A stretch of 26,747 nucleotides of DNA from Proteobacteria bacterium UBA664 (GCA_002299125.1 DBNU01000132.1:1-26747); one strand, 5' to 3'; numbered from the stretch's first letter, positions 8,514-16,640 are shown. Made by a program: numbers and translations. The notes: generated by a model from the letters alone, not told the origin.

Positions 8514-9098
8514 CTAGGGGCCGGGGTCCACGAAGCCCGCGCTGGTTTCGAGCAGACTGCCGCTGGCACCGCCGCTGCCACCGACCTGGTAGACGCCACC
8601 ATGCAGACGCACCACTGCTCCCTGCGCCACCCCGATGAAGTCGGAATCCGCGTCCCCAGGCGGGGTCGCCTCGCCGAAGCCGGTGGATATGCGCTCGAAA
8701 TGGAAGACTGGGGTATCGACACCGAAGCCGGAGCCGGCTGGCGCAGAGGTCTCACCACGTGGCATGAGCAGATAGTTGGCACCGGTGCTTCTCGCCATGC
8801 CCCCACCAGCCGGCGGTGGCAGAGCGATGGCAAGCACCTCGGATTGATTTGCTACCTGCGTCTGGGTGGTGAGTCCCGGGTCATTCATGGCGGCGGCCAG
8901 GCCTGACTCGGCGGCGATCAGCGCACGGAGCGCGTCCTGCGAACTGCCAGCCATACGCTCCTGCAGCGCCACGTTGTTCAAACCCTGCAGGCCGAGGAGG
9001 GTCAGGATGAGCAGCAACACCATCGCCACGATGAGCGTGGCCCCGCGCTGGTTGCCGGGTCGTGGCTGATGAGTCTGAAGGAGGGTTTCACGGTTCAT
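8514..9098 (-). CDS. pilX: Type IV pilus minor pilin PilX
   Basis: This is a 194-residue pilin-like protein. The basic leader ends at Gly19, followed by ATLIVAMVLLLILTLLGLQG, the long hydrophobic helix typical of PilX, then the AAESGL segment common to this family. The residue at +5 is Val rather than Glu, as commonly seen in PilX/GspK-type tip pilins. PilX helps form the priming complex with PilV, PilW, FimU and PilY1 and is thought to recruit PilY1. It lies 80 bases after pilW and 101 bases before pilY1 on the same strand. The C-terminal half is Gly/Ser-rich and not otherwise recognisable. Confidence 0.88.
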   Translation of the reverse strand: MNRETLLQTHQPRPGNQRGATLIVAMVLLLILTLLGLQGLNNVALQERMAGSSQDALRALIAAESGLAAAMNDPGLTTQTQVANQSEVLAIALPPPAGGGMARSTGANYLLMPRGETSAPAGSGFGVDTPVFHFERISTGFGEATPPGDADSDFIGVAQGAVVRLHGGVYQVGGSGGASGSLLETSAGFVDPGP

Positions 9099-9178
9099 GG
9101 CTGCGGGGCTCGGGCAAGTCGATGAGAGGCGTGCTGTTGCTTGGGGTTGAGAGCGGATAGTGACGTGCGCGGTCTTGC

Positions 9179-10447
9179 TCAGGGATTGGGAACCGGCAGG
9201 TCGTTGCGCAGGAAGACCGTCGTGCTGACGACCCGGCGACGTACCCCGTCAATCAATCCGAGCGCCGCCGCCGCCGGCTGTGAGCCATAGGGCAGGCAGG
9301 TGCCATTGACCTCGCGCAGGTCAGCACAGATGGGGTCTGCGACCGGTGGCGGCCGGTCTGACTCGCCCGCCTGAGGGCGGAGGCTGCGCAGGAGCAGTCC
9401 GATGCGTACGGCTGTCACATTGGCCCAATTGCGCGGTTGCGCGCCCAGTGCTGCATCGTTTGCTGGCACGTAGACATCGGGCAGACCATCACCTGTGCCA
9501 TCGACGCCGTAGGTGATCTCCATGCGGTCCACGCCATCGACCAGCAGCTCGTTGCGCATTAGCCCACCGCCGGCGGCCACTGGATCCCAGTAACGGCGGA
9601 ACAATCCCCGACGGGGTGGCTCCTGAACACCCGCAGGGCCGTCCGGCACGAAGCTGCCAACGAAATAACGCACGGCGGTTACCCGCGAGACCGAGGCAGG
9701 GCTGGTCAGGTCGTTGGTGTAGCTGCGCGATAGTGTTGCGCGCATGTTGGTCGTCTCGATCCCGAGCCCGCCATCGCCGTGACCGAGTGTGGCGATGGGA
9801 TTCAAAGGGTCGGTCGCCGCGGTGTTCTGGAAGAGTTCGGTCCCAGCACAGTCGGAGATCGCCACCACGTCACCCGATGCGATACGCAGCAGCGTGTTGT
9901 CGATGGTCACTACACCGCCGATCGCACCGTTGGCCGGGGCCGTGATGTCGGCGCGCGGGCCGCCGATGGAGCGGATGGTAATGGCATCGCTGAAGGCGTC
10001 CACTGCCGGACCGGCAGGGTCATCGAGCAGTACCGCAGGTGCGCCGCGGTTGACGACCACGAAGTCCATGCCGTTGCCGGTCGGCAGCCAGTTGCTGCCG
10101 GCCTCCAGACCTTCGACGGGCTGCGAGAAATCGAACAGCCCACCGGCCACGCCACCGTTCTGGACCGCACCGGCAAGGAGGCTCACCAGGCGCACGGGGT
10201 CGTGCGCGCAACCGATATAACCGGCCATACGCAAGTCATAGGCAAGGGTCTCGACAGCGAAGCGGGCTGATTGCTGCAACTCGGCGAGGTCCTGCTGATC
10301 CTCGTACACGCGACGGTTGGTCGTGAACATGGTCACGGCACCGGCGAGCAGGAAGAGACCGATGGTGATCGCCACCATCAGTTCGACCAGGCTGAAGCCG
10401 TGCTGCGGCAGGCGCGCCGGGTCGGGGCGAAGCTGTCGGGGCCTCAT
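9179..10447 (-). CDS. pilW: Type IV pilus minor pilin PilW
   Basis: This is a 422-residue pilin-like protein: leader ending Gly17, then Phe18 with Glu22 at +5 (GFSLVELMVAITIGLFLLAG), and the PilW-typical stretch RRVYEDQQ...ARFAVETLAYDLRMAGYIGC. The rest is a long globular beta-rich region, as expected for this largest minor pilin. The ATG at 10447 overlaps the pilV stop as ATGA, so translation is coupled; an in-frame start 20 codons upstream lies inside pilV and is not preferred. PilW links minor pilins to PilX/PilY1 at the pilus tip. Confidence 0.9.
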   Translation of the reverse strand: MRPRQLRPDPARLPQHGFSLVELMVAITIGLFLLAGAVTMFTTNRRVYEDQQDLAELQQSARFAVETLAYDLRMAGYIGCAHDPVRLVSLLAGAVQNGGVAGGLFDFSQPVEGLEAGSNWLPTGNGMDFVVVNRGAPAVLLDDPAGPAVDAFSDAITIRSIGGPRADITAPANGAIGGVVTIDNTLLRIASGDVVAISDCAGTELFQNTAATDPLNPIATLGHGDGGLGIETTNMRATLSRSYTNDLTSPASVSRVTAVRYFVGSFVPDGPAGVQEPPRRGLFRRYWDPVAAGGGLMRNELLVDGVDRMEITYGVDGTGDGLPDVYVPANDAALGAQPRNWANVTAVRIGLLLRSLRPQAGESDRPPPVADPICADLREVNGTCLPYGSQPAAAALGLIDGVRRRVVSTTVFLRNDLPVPNP

Positions 10448-11055
10448 GGCTGAAACTCCCACACTTGGGTGACTGGCTGGCCATTGGGTGCCGTGCGATC
10501 GCGCCACTCGAGCGTGATGGTGAAGATGTCATCAAGTGGCGAGCCCGCGTTGGCTCCGGCGCGTCGATCGATGCGAGCCACACCGGCAGGGAGCGTCGCC
10601 TGCACCTGTGCCTCCCAGCAGATCTTTTCACCGGCGACGCGGGCGGCGTGATTGGGTGCGGCGACCACGGGCTGGCAGACGGCCCCTGCTGCAACACCCG
10701 TGGTGAGGGCATCATAGATCTGCGTGAGCGCGGCTTCGTTGGGCGCATTGGCGCGCGCCATACGCACACGTTCGATCATGTCGTGAGCGAGCACGGTGGC
10801 CATGCTGCGCACGTAGGCGTCGTGATTGTAAGCTAGCCCACGTACCTGCAGCCCCATGAAGCCCAGCAGTCCGACGGCCAGGACCAGCAGCGCGATCAGG
10901 GCCTCCAGAAGGGTCAGGCCGAATTGATGACGGGCTACGGCAGTGCAGGCCCGGATGGCGTGGCCGTCGCTTGCACCCGATCCGCTGCGATCGGCACGAG
11001 TGATCGCATGGTCGCAGCGATGCATTCCGTGCGAGGGCATGAGTTTATAATCCAT
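10444..11055 (-). CDS. pilV: Type IV pilus minor pilin PilV
   Basis: This is a 203-residue prepilin. The cleavage site is Gly46 with Leu47 at +1 and Glu51 at +5, followed by ALIALLVLAVGLLGFMGLQ and the PilV-typical continuation with HDMIERVRMARAN. The chosen ATG (MDYKL) is six bases after the fimT stop with a G-rich stretch upstream. It gives a very long 46-residue leader, so a later start such as MPSHG (11040) or MHRCDH (11025) is possible. The gene is coupled to pilW by an ATGA overlap. As part of the tip/priming complex it is expected in the inner membrane and then in the pilus. Confidence 0.88.
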   Translation of the reverse strand: MDYKLMPSHGMHRCDHAITRADRSGSGASDGHAIRACTAVARHQFGLTLLEALIALLVLAVGLLGFMGLQVRGLAYNHDAYVRSMATVLAHDMIERVRMARANAPNEAALTQIYDALTTGVAAGAVCQPVVAAPNHAARVAGEKICWEAQVQATLPAGVARIDRRAGANAGSPLDDIFTITLEWRDRTAPNGQPVTQVWEFQP

Positions 11056-11060
11056 CACGT

Positions 11061-11687
11061 CTAACCCCCGGAGTACGCGATACGCACCACGGTGACGCGT
11101 CCGGCCGGACTCACCGTGATCTGACGGCATTCCGGGCTGCCTTCGTCGCACAACCGGAGCTGCATGGCGCGGGTCTGCAACATACCGTTCGGTGCGAAGG
11201 TGACCATGAGGTTGTCGGCGTCTAGCTGGCGGATCAGCGTCGCCCGGGACAGCGCCGGGAACGAACGCAGGATCGCGGGATTGACTGGCGACATCTCGCC
11301 GGGATCGAGGAAGTCGCCATCGCGGTTGAGATCCTGGAAGGGACGCGGTTCGGCGACGATGGCGTAACCGCCGGCGGAGTCCCAGCCGGCGTCCGGTGCC
11401 GCGCCGCCCAGCGCGCCGCCGGCACCCAGTGGACGCAGGGTGACGGGACCGCGCAGGCGGGCGGCCTCTGCTCGGGCACCATGCAGGGCCGAGATGAACT
11501 GGTTGGCTTCGGTGGTCAGGCGATTGCTCCGGATCAGCCGATCCATGGCGGGGACGCCGATCATCAGCAGGATCCCGGCGATGGTGAGGGTGATCATGAG
11601 TTCGACGAGCGTGAAGCCACGCAGCGCACAGGGCGCAACGGTGCGCAGCAGCGAAACGGATGAAGCTCTGACGAGGACGGTTTTCAT
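11061..11687 (-). CDS. fimT: FimT/FimU-type minor pilin (GspH domain)
   Basis: This is a 208-residue prepilin with leader ending Gly24, Phe25 at +1 and Glu29 at +5 (GFTLVELMITLTIAGILLMIGVPAM). It then has the GspH/FimT signature region (TEANQFISALHGARAEAARL), and near the C-terminus the MQLRLCDEGSPECRQI block with two cysteines. It is first in the minor pilin operon. FimT and FimU are close paralogues: FimU is the structural minor pilin, while FimT has been linked to DNA binding during transformation. The sequence alone does not let me choose; position first before pilV fits FimU. No strong Shine-Dalgarno is seen before the ATG. Confidence 0.85.
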   Translation of the reverse strand: MKTVLVRASSVSLLRTVAPCALRGFTLVELMITLTIAGILLMIGVPAMDRLIRSNRLTTEANQFISALHGARAEAARLRGPVTLRPLGAGGALGGAAPDAGWDSAGGYAIVAEPRPFQDLNRDGDFLDPGEMSPVNPAILRSFPALSRATLIRQLDADNLMVTFAPNGMLQTRAMQLRLCDEGSPECRQITVSPAGRVTVVRIAYSGG

Positions 11688-11906
11688 GACACAGGGTTTA
11701 GCAGGCAGTCATGCCCCCTTCGTTAGTCGCGGCGACGAACGTCACTGCGTGACCGATGAGCGGCCAACGCCCTTTCCATAATGAGAACTGTGCCCGTTCT
11801 GGCCTCACGTGCTGGAGCAGGCATGGCCAGCGATCATCGGTGCCGCCGGGACGGAGCAGTGCGTATATCGTCCAGTCAGAACCGGTCGACATGGTTACCG
11901 ACTTTC

Positions 11907-11913
11907 GGAGGAG
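11907..11913 (+). promoter_or_regulatory. Strong Shine-Dalgarno deciding the thiO start
   Basis: GGAGGAG lies three bases before the ATG at 11917 (core GGAGG five bases away). It fixes the thiO start there rather than at in-frame codons further upstream. The 229 bases between the divergent fimT and thiO starts must hold both promoters, but I could not identify either with confidence. Confidence 0.75.
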
Positions 11914-11916
11914 CAG

Positions 11917-13026
11917 ATGCAGGTTCGTGTCATTGGTGGGGGTGTCGTCGGTCTGGCTACGGCCCTTGAGTTCTCCCGGGCCGGCGCGGAGGTCACGGTA
12001 CACGCCGCTGCGCCGGCACGGCGAGCAAGCTGGGCTGCCGCCGGGCTGCTCATGCCGATCCCGCCGTGGGCCTTGCCAGCGCCGCTGGAGACACTCGCTG
12101 AGTGGTGCGCCGCGGCCTATCCGGATTGGGCGGCCGAACTCGCCGAGGAGACTGGCGCAGACCCAGGCTGGATGCGCAATGGTCTCCTCGTTCTGCAACC
12201 GGACCCCGAGCAGATTGCAGCGGCCAATCTGTGGGCACGTCGCACGCGGCGGAGCGTGGAGCAGGTGGACGCCCGGCGTGTGGCGCAACTGGATGCCGCC
12301 GCAGCCGCCACAGACGCCCTCTGGGTGGCGGATTGCGCGCAGGTGCGCAACCCTCGGTTGCTGAAGGCGCTGCGCACGGCGCTCGTTGCGCGCGGGGTGT
12401 CCGTCATCGAGGACGCTCCTGTCATCCGCATCGCGAGCGAGGGCGAATGGCTCCGCGGTGTGGTCACTGCGCAGGGGATCTGCGCGGCTGAGGTGGTCGT
12501 CATATGCGCTGGTGCCTGGAGCGGCACCCTTGGTGAGGCCCTTCTGCTGCCACCGGTGCGTCCGGTGCGGGGTCAGATGTTGCTTTATCACCTGACGGAG
12601 GGAGCACCTCGGCGCAACGTGCTTGGCGCGGGTCGCTACCTGGTCCCGCGTGGAGATGGCCATGTCCTCTGCGGCAGCACGGTGGAGGATGTGGGCTTCG
12701 ATGACGCCACCACGCCGGAGGCCGCGGAGTTGTTGAGGCAGTCGGCGGCGGCTCTTGCTCCAGCGCTGGCGCAGCATGCCCCGGTGCGGCAGTGGTCCGG
12801 ATTGCGCGCCGGATCGCCCGATGACCTGCCTTTCATCGGTGCTCATCCGGAACTCGCCGGCCTCTATTTCAACACCGGCCAGTTTCGCAACGGTATCCTG
12901 CTGGCCCCGGGCTCGGCGCGGCTCCTGGCCGACCTGGTACTCGGTCGCGAGCCCTGGCTCGATCCGGCGCCGTTTCGCCTCGCCGGACGGATGGGCCCAA
13001 CCACTTCGGGAGACGCGCAAGCATGA
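11917..13026 (+). CDS. thiO: Glycine oxidase ThiO (FAD-dependent amine oxidase)
   Basis: This is a 369-residue flavoprotein of the DAO family. An N-terminal FAD-binding Rossmann motif, IGGGVVGLATAL, begins at residue 6. The second flavin/substrate region near the C-terminus reads WSGLRAGSPDDLPFIG...GLYFNTGQFRNGILLAPGSA, characteristic of ThiO. ThiO oxidises glycine to the imine used with ThiG/ThiS to build the thiamin thiazole ring in aerobes. No other thi gene is in the window. In Pseudomonas the homologue also sits beside the minor pilin cluster, which supports the call. Its stop overlaps the modA start (ATGA). A general D-amino-acid oxidase is the main alternative. Confidence 0.88.
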   Translation: MQVRVIGGGVVGLATALEFSRAGAEVTVHAAAPARRASWAAAGLLMPIPPWALPAPLETLAEWCAAAYPDWAAELAEETGADPGWMRNGLLVLQPDPEQIAAANLWARRTRRSVEQVDARRVAQLDAAAAATDALWVADCAQVRNPRLLKALRTALVARGVSVIEDAPVIRIASEGEWLRGVVTAQGICAAEVVVICAGAWSGTLGEALLLPPVRPVRGQMLLYHLTEGAPRRNVLGAGRYLVPRGDGHVLCGSTVEDVGFDDATTPEAAELLRQSAAALAPALAQHAPVRQWSGLRAGSPDDLPFIGAHPELAGLYFNTGQFRNGILLAPGSARLLADLVLGREPWLDPAPFRLAGRMGPTTSGDAQA

Positions 13027-13832
13027 AGCACTGCAAGATATGGCACGGCAGGACATGGCACTGGTTGGTGGCGTTGTTCCTGACCTGCCTGACGGCGTCC
13101 GTTCCCGCCCGTGCCGAGGTCGAGTTATGGGCAGCCGCCAGTCTGGCCGACGTGCTGGACGAGGCCATCGCGGCGTGGGAGGCCGAGGGCGGTGAGCGGG
13201 TGCGTGCGAACTACGCTGCCACCTCGCTCCTGGCCCGCCAGATCGCCGAGGGCGCGAAGGCCGAGGTCTTCCTGTCTGCGGACGGGGAATGGATGCGCTG
13301 GCTCATCGACCGCGGCCGGGTCGAGGGCGAGCCCCACGCCTGGGCCGGCAACACCCTGGTGTTGATTGCCCCGGCAGCGGCCCCGGTGGTGTTGGCCACC
13401 CTGAACGATCTGCCGCAGGCCCTGGGGGAGGGGCAGCGACTGGCGGTGGCCGATCCGGGCCACGTTCCGGCCGGTCGCTATGCCCAGGCCGCCCTCGAGT
13501 CTCTGGGGCTCTGGCCGGCATTGCAGCATCGGCTTGCCCCCCTGGAGAACGTCCGCGCGACGCTCCAGGTCGTGGCCGCCGGCGATTTGCCGCTGGGCAT
13601 CGTCTACGAGACGGACGCACTGGCCGAGCCACGGGTACGCAAGGTAGCGAGCTTCCCGGCCGACAGTCATCCACCGATCGTCTACTGGGTCGCGCGCGTG
13701 CGGGGGGGCGAGGATGCCGCCGCCGCCGCCTTCCTCGACTACCTGCTGAATCGCGAGCGGATGCGCCCACTGTTCGAGCGTTTTGGCTTCGCGCCGGCAC
13801 CGGGTGACGCCGAGCTGCCGCCCGCACCGTGA
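13023..13832 (+). CDS. modA: Molybdate ABC transporter substrate-binding protein
   Basis: This is a 269-residue periplasmic binding protein. It has a signal peptide with hydrophobic core LVALFLTCLTA and likely cleavage after ARA31. The mature part opens with VELWAAASLADVLDEAI, and YAATSLLARQI follows; the serines in these two blocks are the family's oxyanion ligands. Next come AEVFLSAD, the ADPGHVPAGRYAQ...LE block, and a GIVYETDA segment. The usual partners modB and modC are not in the window, so it is an orphan here. It is translationally coupled to thiO by an ATGA overlap, which is unusual. Tungstate could be the ligand instead of molybdate. Confidence 0.9.
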   Translation: MKHCKIWHGRTWHWLVALFLTCLTASVPARAEVELWAAASLADVLDEAIAAWEAEGGERVRANYAATSLLARQIAEGAKAEVFLSADGEWMRWLIDRGRVEGEPHAWAGNTLVLIAPAAAPVVLATLNDLPQALGEGQRLAVADPGHVPAGRYAQAALESLGLWPALQHRLAPLENVRATLQVVAAGDLPLGIVYETDALAEPRVRKVASFPADSHPPIVYWVARVRGGEDAAAAAFLDYLLNRERMRPLFERFGFAPAPGDAELPPAP

Positions 13833-13859
13833 CCGCGCGCTGAACGGAGCTGAGCGACC

Positions 13860-13900
13860 AAAGGGGACATTTCTACTTTGCACAAGGGGGACATTACGAC
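13860..13900. repeat. Short insertion-sequence-end-like tandem repeat
   Basis: GGGGACATT occurs twice 24 bases apart (13863-13871 and 13887-13895), separated by a TCTACTTTGCA segment. This string closely resembles, from memory, repeats that recur at the ends of, and as solo relics of, certain IS elements in proteobacteria (IS481/IS21-like). No transposase frame is nearby, so at most it is a remnant. The family assignment is unverified. Confidence 0.45.
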
Positions 13901-13928
13901 CTGGGCGCTACACGGCCCTGCCGGCCCT

Positions 13929-13956
13929 TTGCCTTCGCCCGCGTCGCGGCTATCCT
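13929..13956 (+). promoter_or_regulatory. Probable sigma-70 promoter of tRNA-Thr
   Basis: TTGCCT (13929-13934) and TATCCT (13951-13956), each matching four of six consensus bases, are separated by 16 bases. They are followed by a GC-rich discriminator just upstream of the mature tRNA 5' end at 13970. A GC-rich discriminator fits stringent control of a stable RNA gene; that link is inference. Confidence 0.5.
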
Positions 13957-13969
13957 TCCGCGCTCGCGT

Positions 13970-14045
<76 letters not shown>

Positions 14046-14132
14046 TCCATCGACTCCCGCGCGGTCATCTGTGCCCCCCGCCGCGCGCTGTAATCGCTGC
14101 AGAATGGGGTGACAGAACAAGGGGGCGCTCAG

Positions 14133-14915
14133 GTGTCCGCCGAAAGCACAGCCCCCTTCACGGAGGTCTTCGCCTTTCGCGAAGGAGAAATCGGCCACCC
14201 CGTGCTCTTCGGCGGCCGTGGTCCACCGGTCATCCTGCTGCACGAACTCCCGGGTTTCGGCCCCGAGTTCTGGCGCTTGGCACGGTACATCGTCCAAGCG
14301 GGCTTCACCGTGTTCACGCCCGCGCTCTACCAACCGGCGGATGCCTCGGCGACCCGCGCGGCAGAGGCACCTGGCCTGGCGGCGGGCCTCATCCGGGCCT
14401 GCATCTCGCGCGAGATCCACCTCTTTGCCAGCGATGGCGCGGGGCCGCTGACTGGCTGGCTGCGCGCCCTTGCTCGGCATCTGGTTCAACGTTGCGGCCA
14501 CTCGCGCGTGGGTGTGGTCGGTTTGTGCATGACCGGCAACTTCGCCTGGTCGGTGGCGGTCGAGCCCGTGGTGAACGCCTCCGTGGCCGCAGAGCCTTCC
14601 CTGCCGCTGCATCGCGCGCACGCCGTGGCCCTGACGCGTGCCGATGTCGAGGCGCTGTGCGCCCGTGAGGATCTCCCCCTCATGGTGCTGCGCTTTGCCG
14701 GTGATCCCGCCTGCCGGGCCGGGCGCATCGATACCCTGCGCGCCTGTGTGGGTGCCGATCGCGTGCAGGAGCACGTGCTGCCGGATACAGCGAAGAACCC
14801 GCAGGGGAATCCCTTTCCGCACGCAGTGCTCACCCGTGATCTCATTGATCGCGCAGGTGAACCGACCCGTGCGGCCCTGGAGGCGGTGATCGCTCATCTG
14901 CGCGAACGGCTTTAG
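14133..14915 (+). CDS. Dienelactone hydrolase family protein
   Basis: This is a 260-residue alpha/beta hydrolase. The opening strand PPVILLHELPGF is followed by nucleophile elbow GLCMTG with Cys132, then Asp191 (FAGDPA) and His230 (NPFPHAV), giving the Cys-Asp-His triad of dienelactone hydrolases. The true substrate is unknown: no chlorocatechol or other ring-cleavage genes are near, so a general carboxyl-ester or lactone hydrolase role is all that can be said. The GTG at 14133 is chosen because AAGGGGG precedes it; a GTG at 14109 in the same frame would add eight residues. The gene is monocistronic, between the tRNA and a convergent transporter gene. Confidence 0.82.
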   Translation: MSAESTAPFTEVFAFREGEIGHPVLFGGRGPPVILLHELPGFGPEFWRLARYIVQAGFTVFTPALYQPADASATRAAEAPGLAAGLIRACISREIHLFASDGAGPLTGWLRALARHLVQRCGHSRVGVVGLCMTGNFAWSVAVEPVVNASVAAEPSLPLHRAHAVALTRADVEALCAREDLPLMVLRFAGDPACRAGRIDTLRACVGADRVQEHVLPDTAKNPQGNPFPHAVLTRDLIDRAGEPTRAALEAVIAHLRERL

Positions 14916-14935
14916 GGACACCCAAGGGCAGGCTG

Positions 14936-15005
14936 CGGCGGGGATCCAGTGCCTTTCGCAACGATGGCTCGATGACGCTGGATTCCCGCTTTCACGGGAA
15001 TGACG
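14936..15005. repeat. Dispersed palindromic repeat with strong hairpin
   Basis: ATTCCCG and CGGGAAT (14982-14988 and 14995-15001) pair around CTTTCA. A second arm, GGGATCCAG at 14941-14949, is an imperfect reverse complement of CTGGATTCCC at 14979-14987, so the whole unit can fold two ways. From memory, the core GGATTCCCGCTTTC.CGGGAATGAC is a widespread interspersed repeat in proteobacterial intergenic regions. Here it sits between convergent genes and could also serve as a transcription end point for both. Confidence 0.65.
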
Positions 15006-15040
15006 ATGAGCCGTCATCCGCGCGGCCCCGTCACCCGCTC

Positions 15041-16579
15041 TCAGAGCAGCCACAGACAGACGACGGCCACCAGTATGGCCCCGCCGATGTCCACCACCAG
15101 ACCCACCCGTGCCATCTTCGCGACCGTCAGGTAGCCGCTGGCATAGGCCAGCGCGTTCGGAGGCGTGCCTGCCGGCAGCATGAAACCCAGCGAGGCCGCG
15201 AGCGTGGTCGCCAGCATGAGCGTCTGGGTGTCCGGCCCCAGCACCGGTGCGAGGGCGGCGATGAGTGGCAGCAGGATGCTGGCGGTTGCCGTGTTCGAGG
15301 CCACCTCCGAGAGCAGCACCGCGAGCAGGCAGAGCGCCAGCAGGGACGCCCACATCGGCAGCGTGGCGACTGGGGCCACGACTTGCGCCAGGGCCTCCGA
15401 GAGCCCGGAGGCGGCTACGCCATGGGCAAGGGCGAAGCCGCCACCGAGCAGCACCAGCAGACTCCAGGGGATCCGCACCGCGTGGCGTACTGACAGCGCG
15501 CTCTGCCAGGGTCTGAGGCTTACCGGCAGCAGCAGCAGCGAGCCCCCCACGCCGAGCGCGACCAGTGAGTCGCCGATGTCACGCGACAGGATTTCCGACC
15601 ACGGCCAAGGCATCGCTGCGAGCGGCCGCCCGAGCAATGTCTCCCAGTCGTAGGGCAGGGCATCCCACCAGCCGGGCACGACCAAGTGGTCGATGACGAT
15701 GTCACGCCGGAATACCCAGCCCAGGGCCGCGACAAGGAAGGCCCCGGCAGCGACGCATTCGCCGCGACCCATGCGGCCGAGCGCGGCCCGGGTGCGGGCC
15801 AGGGCGTCGCTCCGGGTGGGTCTGAAGCCGGCGGCGATGGGGGTCGCGAGGAATACCAGCCAGGCCCAGGTCAGTGGCAGGGCCAGCAGCACCAGCGGCA
15901 GACCGATGGCGAGCCAGTCGGTGAAGCTCACGCCGATGCCCATGGACTCGGCCTGGCGCACGTAGATGAGGTTCGGTGCCGTGCCGATCTTCGTGCCCAT
16001 GCCGCCGAGGCTTGCGGCGTAGGCCACGCCCAGCATGAGGGCCTGGCCGAAGCGGCGCAGGGCGGCGCGATCGAGCGCGGGATCGGTCTCGCATTCGAGC
16101 ATGAGTGCGCGCGCGATGGGGAACATCATCATCGCGGTGGCGGTGTTCGAGATCCACAGACTCACGAAGGCCGTGGCGAGCATGAAGCCGAACACGATCC
16201 CGCGTGGCCCGTTGCCGAGAACGCCGACGACCCCGAGGGCAATCCGGCGATGCAGTCCCCACTGCTGCATGCAGGCGGCGATCCACATGCCACCGAGGAA
16301 GAGGAAGTTCACCGGATCGAGGTAATCCAGCAGCGTCGTCGCCGGTGAGGCGATGCCCAGCAATGGAAACAGCAGCAGCGGCAGACAGGCCGTGACGGCC
16401 AGCGGCAGGGCCTCGGTGATCCAGAAGCCCGCCATCAGCACCGTCACGCCGGCCATGGCCGCCGCCTCGAAGCGCAGCCCGGCAGAGGCCGCGACGAGGC
16501 CGATGCTGAGCGCGAGCAGAGAGACGAGCACTAAGGCCGGGAGTGAGGGACCTGACCCCCCGCGGTTCGGATGCGACAT
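15041..16579 (-). CDS. DASS (SLC13) family sodium:anion symporter
   Basis: This is a 512-residue polytopic inner-membrane protein with about eleven or more hydrophobic segments. The two family SNT signatures are at residues 144-146 (WISNTATAMM) and 428-430 (EVASNTATAS), which form the sodium and carboxylate sites in VcINDY-type structures. The GTKIGTAPN and PAGTPPNA blocks expected near the sites are also seen. Such carriers import di- or tricarboxylates such as succinate or malate, or sometimes sulfate, with sodium. Substrate cannot be read from sequence. The ATG at 16579 has no clear Shine-Dalgarno. It stands alone downstream of the sorted secreted protein gene, separated from it by a strong hairpin. 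Confidence 0.88.
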   Translation of the reverse strand: MSHPNRGGSGPSLPALVLVSLLALSIGLVAASAGLRFEAAAMAGVTVLMAGFWITEALPLAVTACLPLLLFPLLGIASPATTLLDYLDPVNFLFLGGMWIAACMQQWGLHRRIALGVVGVLGNGPRGIVFGFMLATAFVSLWISNTATAMMMFPIARALMLECETDPALDRAALRRFGQALMLGVAYAASLGGMGTKIGTAPNLIYVRQAESMGIGVSFTDWLAIGLPLVLLALPLTWAWLVFLATPIAAGFRPTRSDALARTRAALGRMGRGECVAAGAFLVAALGWVFRRDIVIDHLVVPGWWDALPYDWETLLGRPLAAMPWPWSEILSRDIGDSLVALGVGGSLLLLPVSLRPWQSALSVRHAVRIPWSLLVLLGGGFALAHGVAASGLSEALAQVVAPVATLPMWASLLALCLLAVLLSEVASNTATASILLPLIAALAPVLGPDTQTLMLATTLAASLGFMLPAGTPPNALAYASGYLTVAKMARVGLVVDIGGAILVAVVCLWLL

Positions 16580-16599
16580 GGTGGGTCAGTGTCGCACGG

Positions 16600-16615
16600 G
16601 ATGCCCGGCGGCATC
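16600..16615. promoter_or_regulatory. Small perfect palindrome in the transporter leader
   Basis: GATGCC and GGCATC pair around CGGC, 21 bases upstream of the DASS transporter ATG on the - strand. It could be an operator or a leader hairpin; nothing else supports a function. Confidence 0.25.
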
Positions 16616-16640
16616 GCGCCGGGACGCAGGTTGAAGCCGG

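Noticed and set aside
11688..11916. Sigma-54 or sigma-70 promoters between fimT and thiO
   Set aside because: Candidate GG/GC and TATA-like strings were tried on both strands, but spacing did not fit either consensus well enough to report.
11698..13056. A 452-codon open frame on the - strand opposite thiO
   Set aside because: It is entirely antisense to a well-supported thiO, has no recognisable domain, and long antisense frames are expected in GC-rich DNA with strong third-position bias.
15686..16348. A 220-codon + strand frame opposite the DASS transporter gene
   Set aside because: His/Glu/Gly-rich nonsense typical of the reverse frame of a hydrophobic membrane protein gene.
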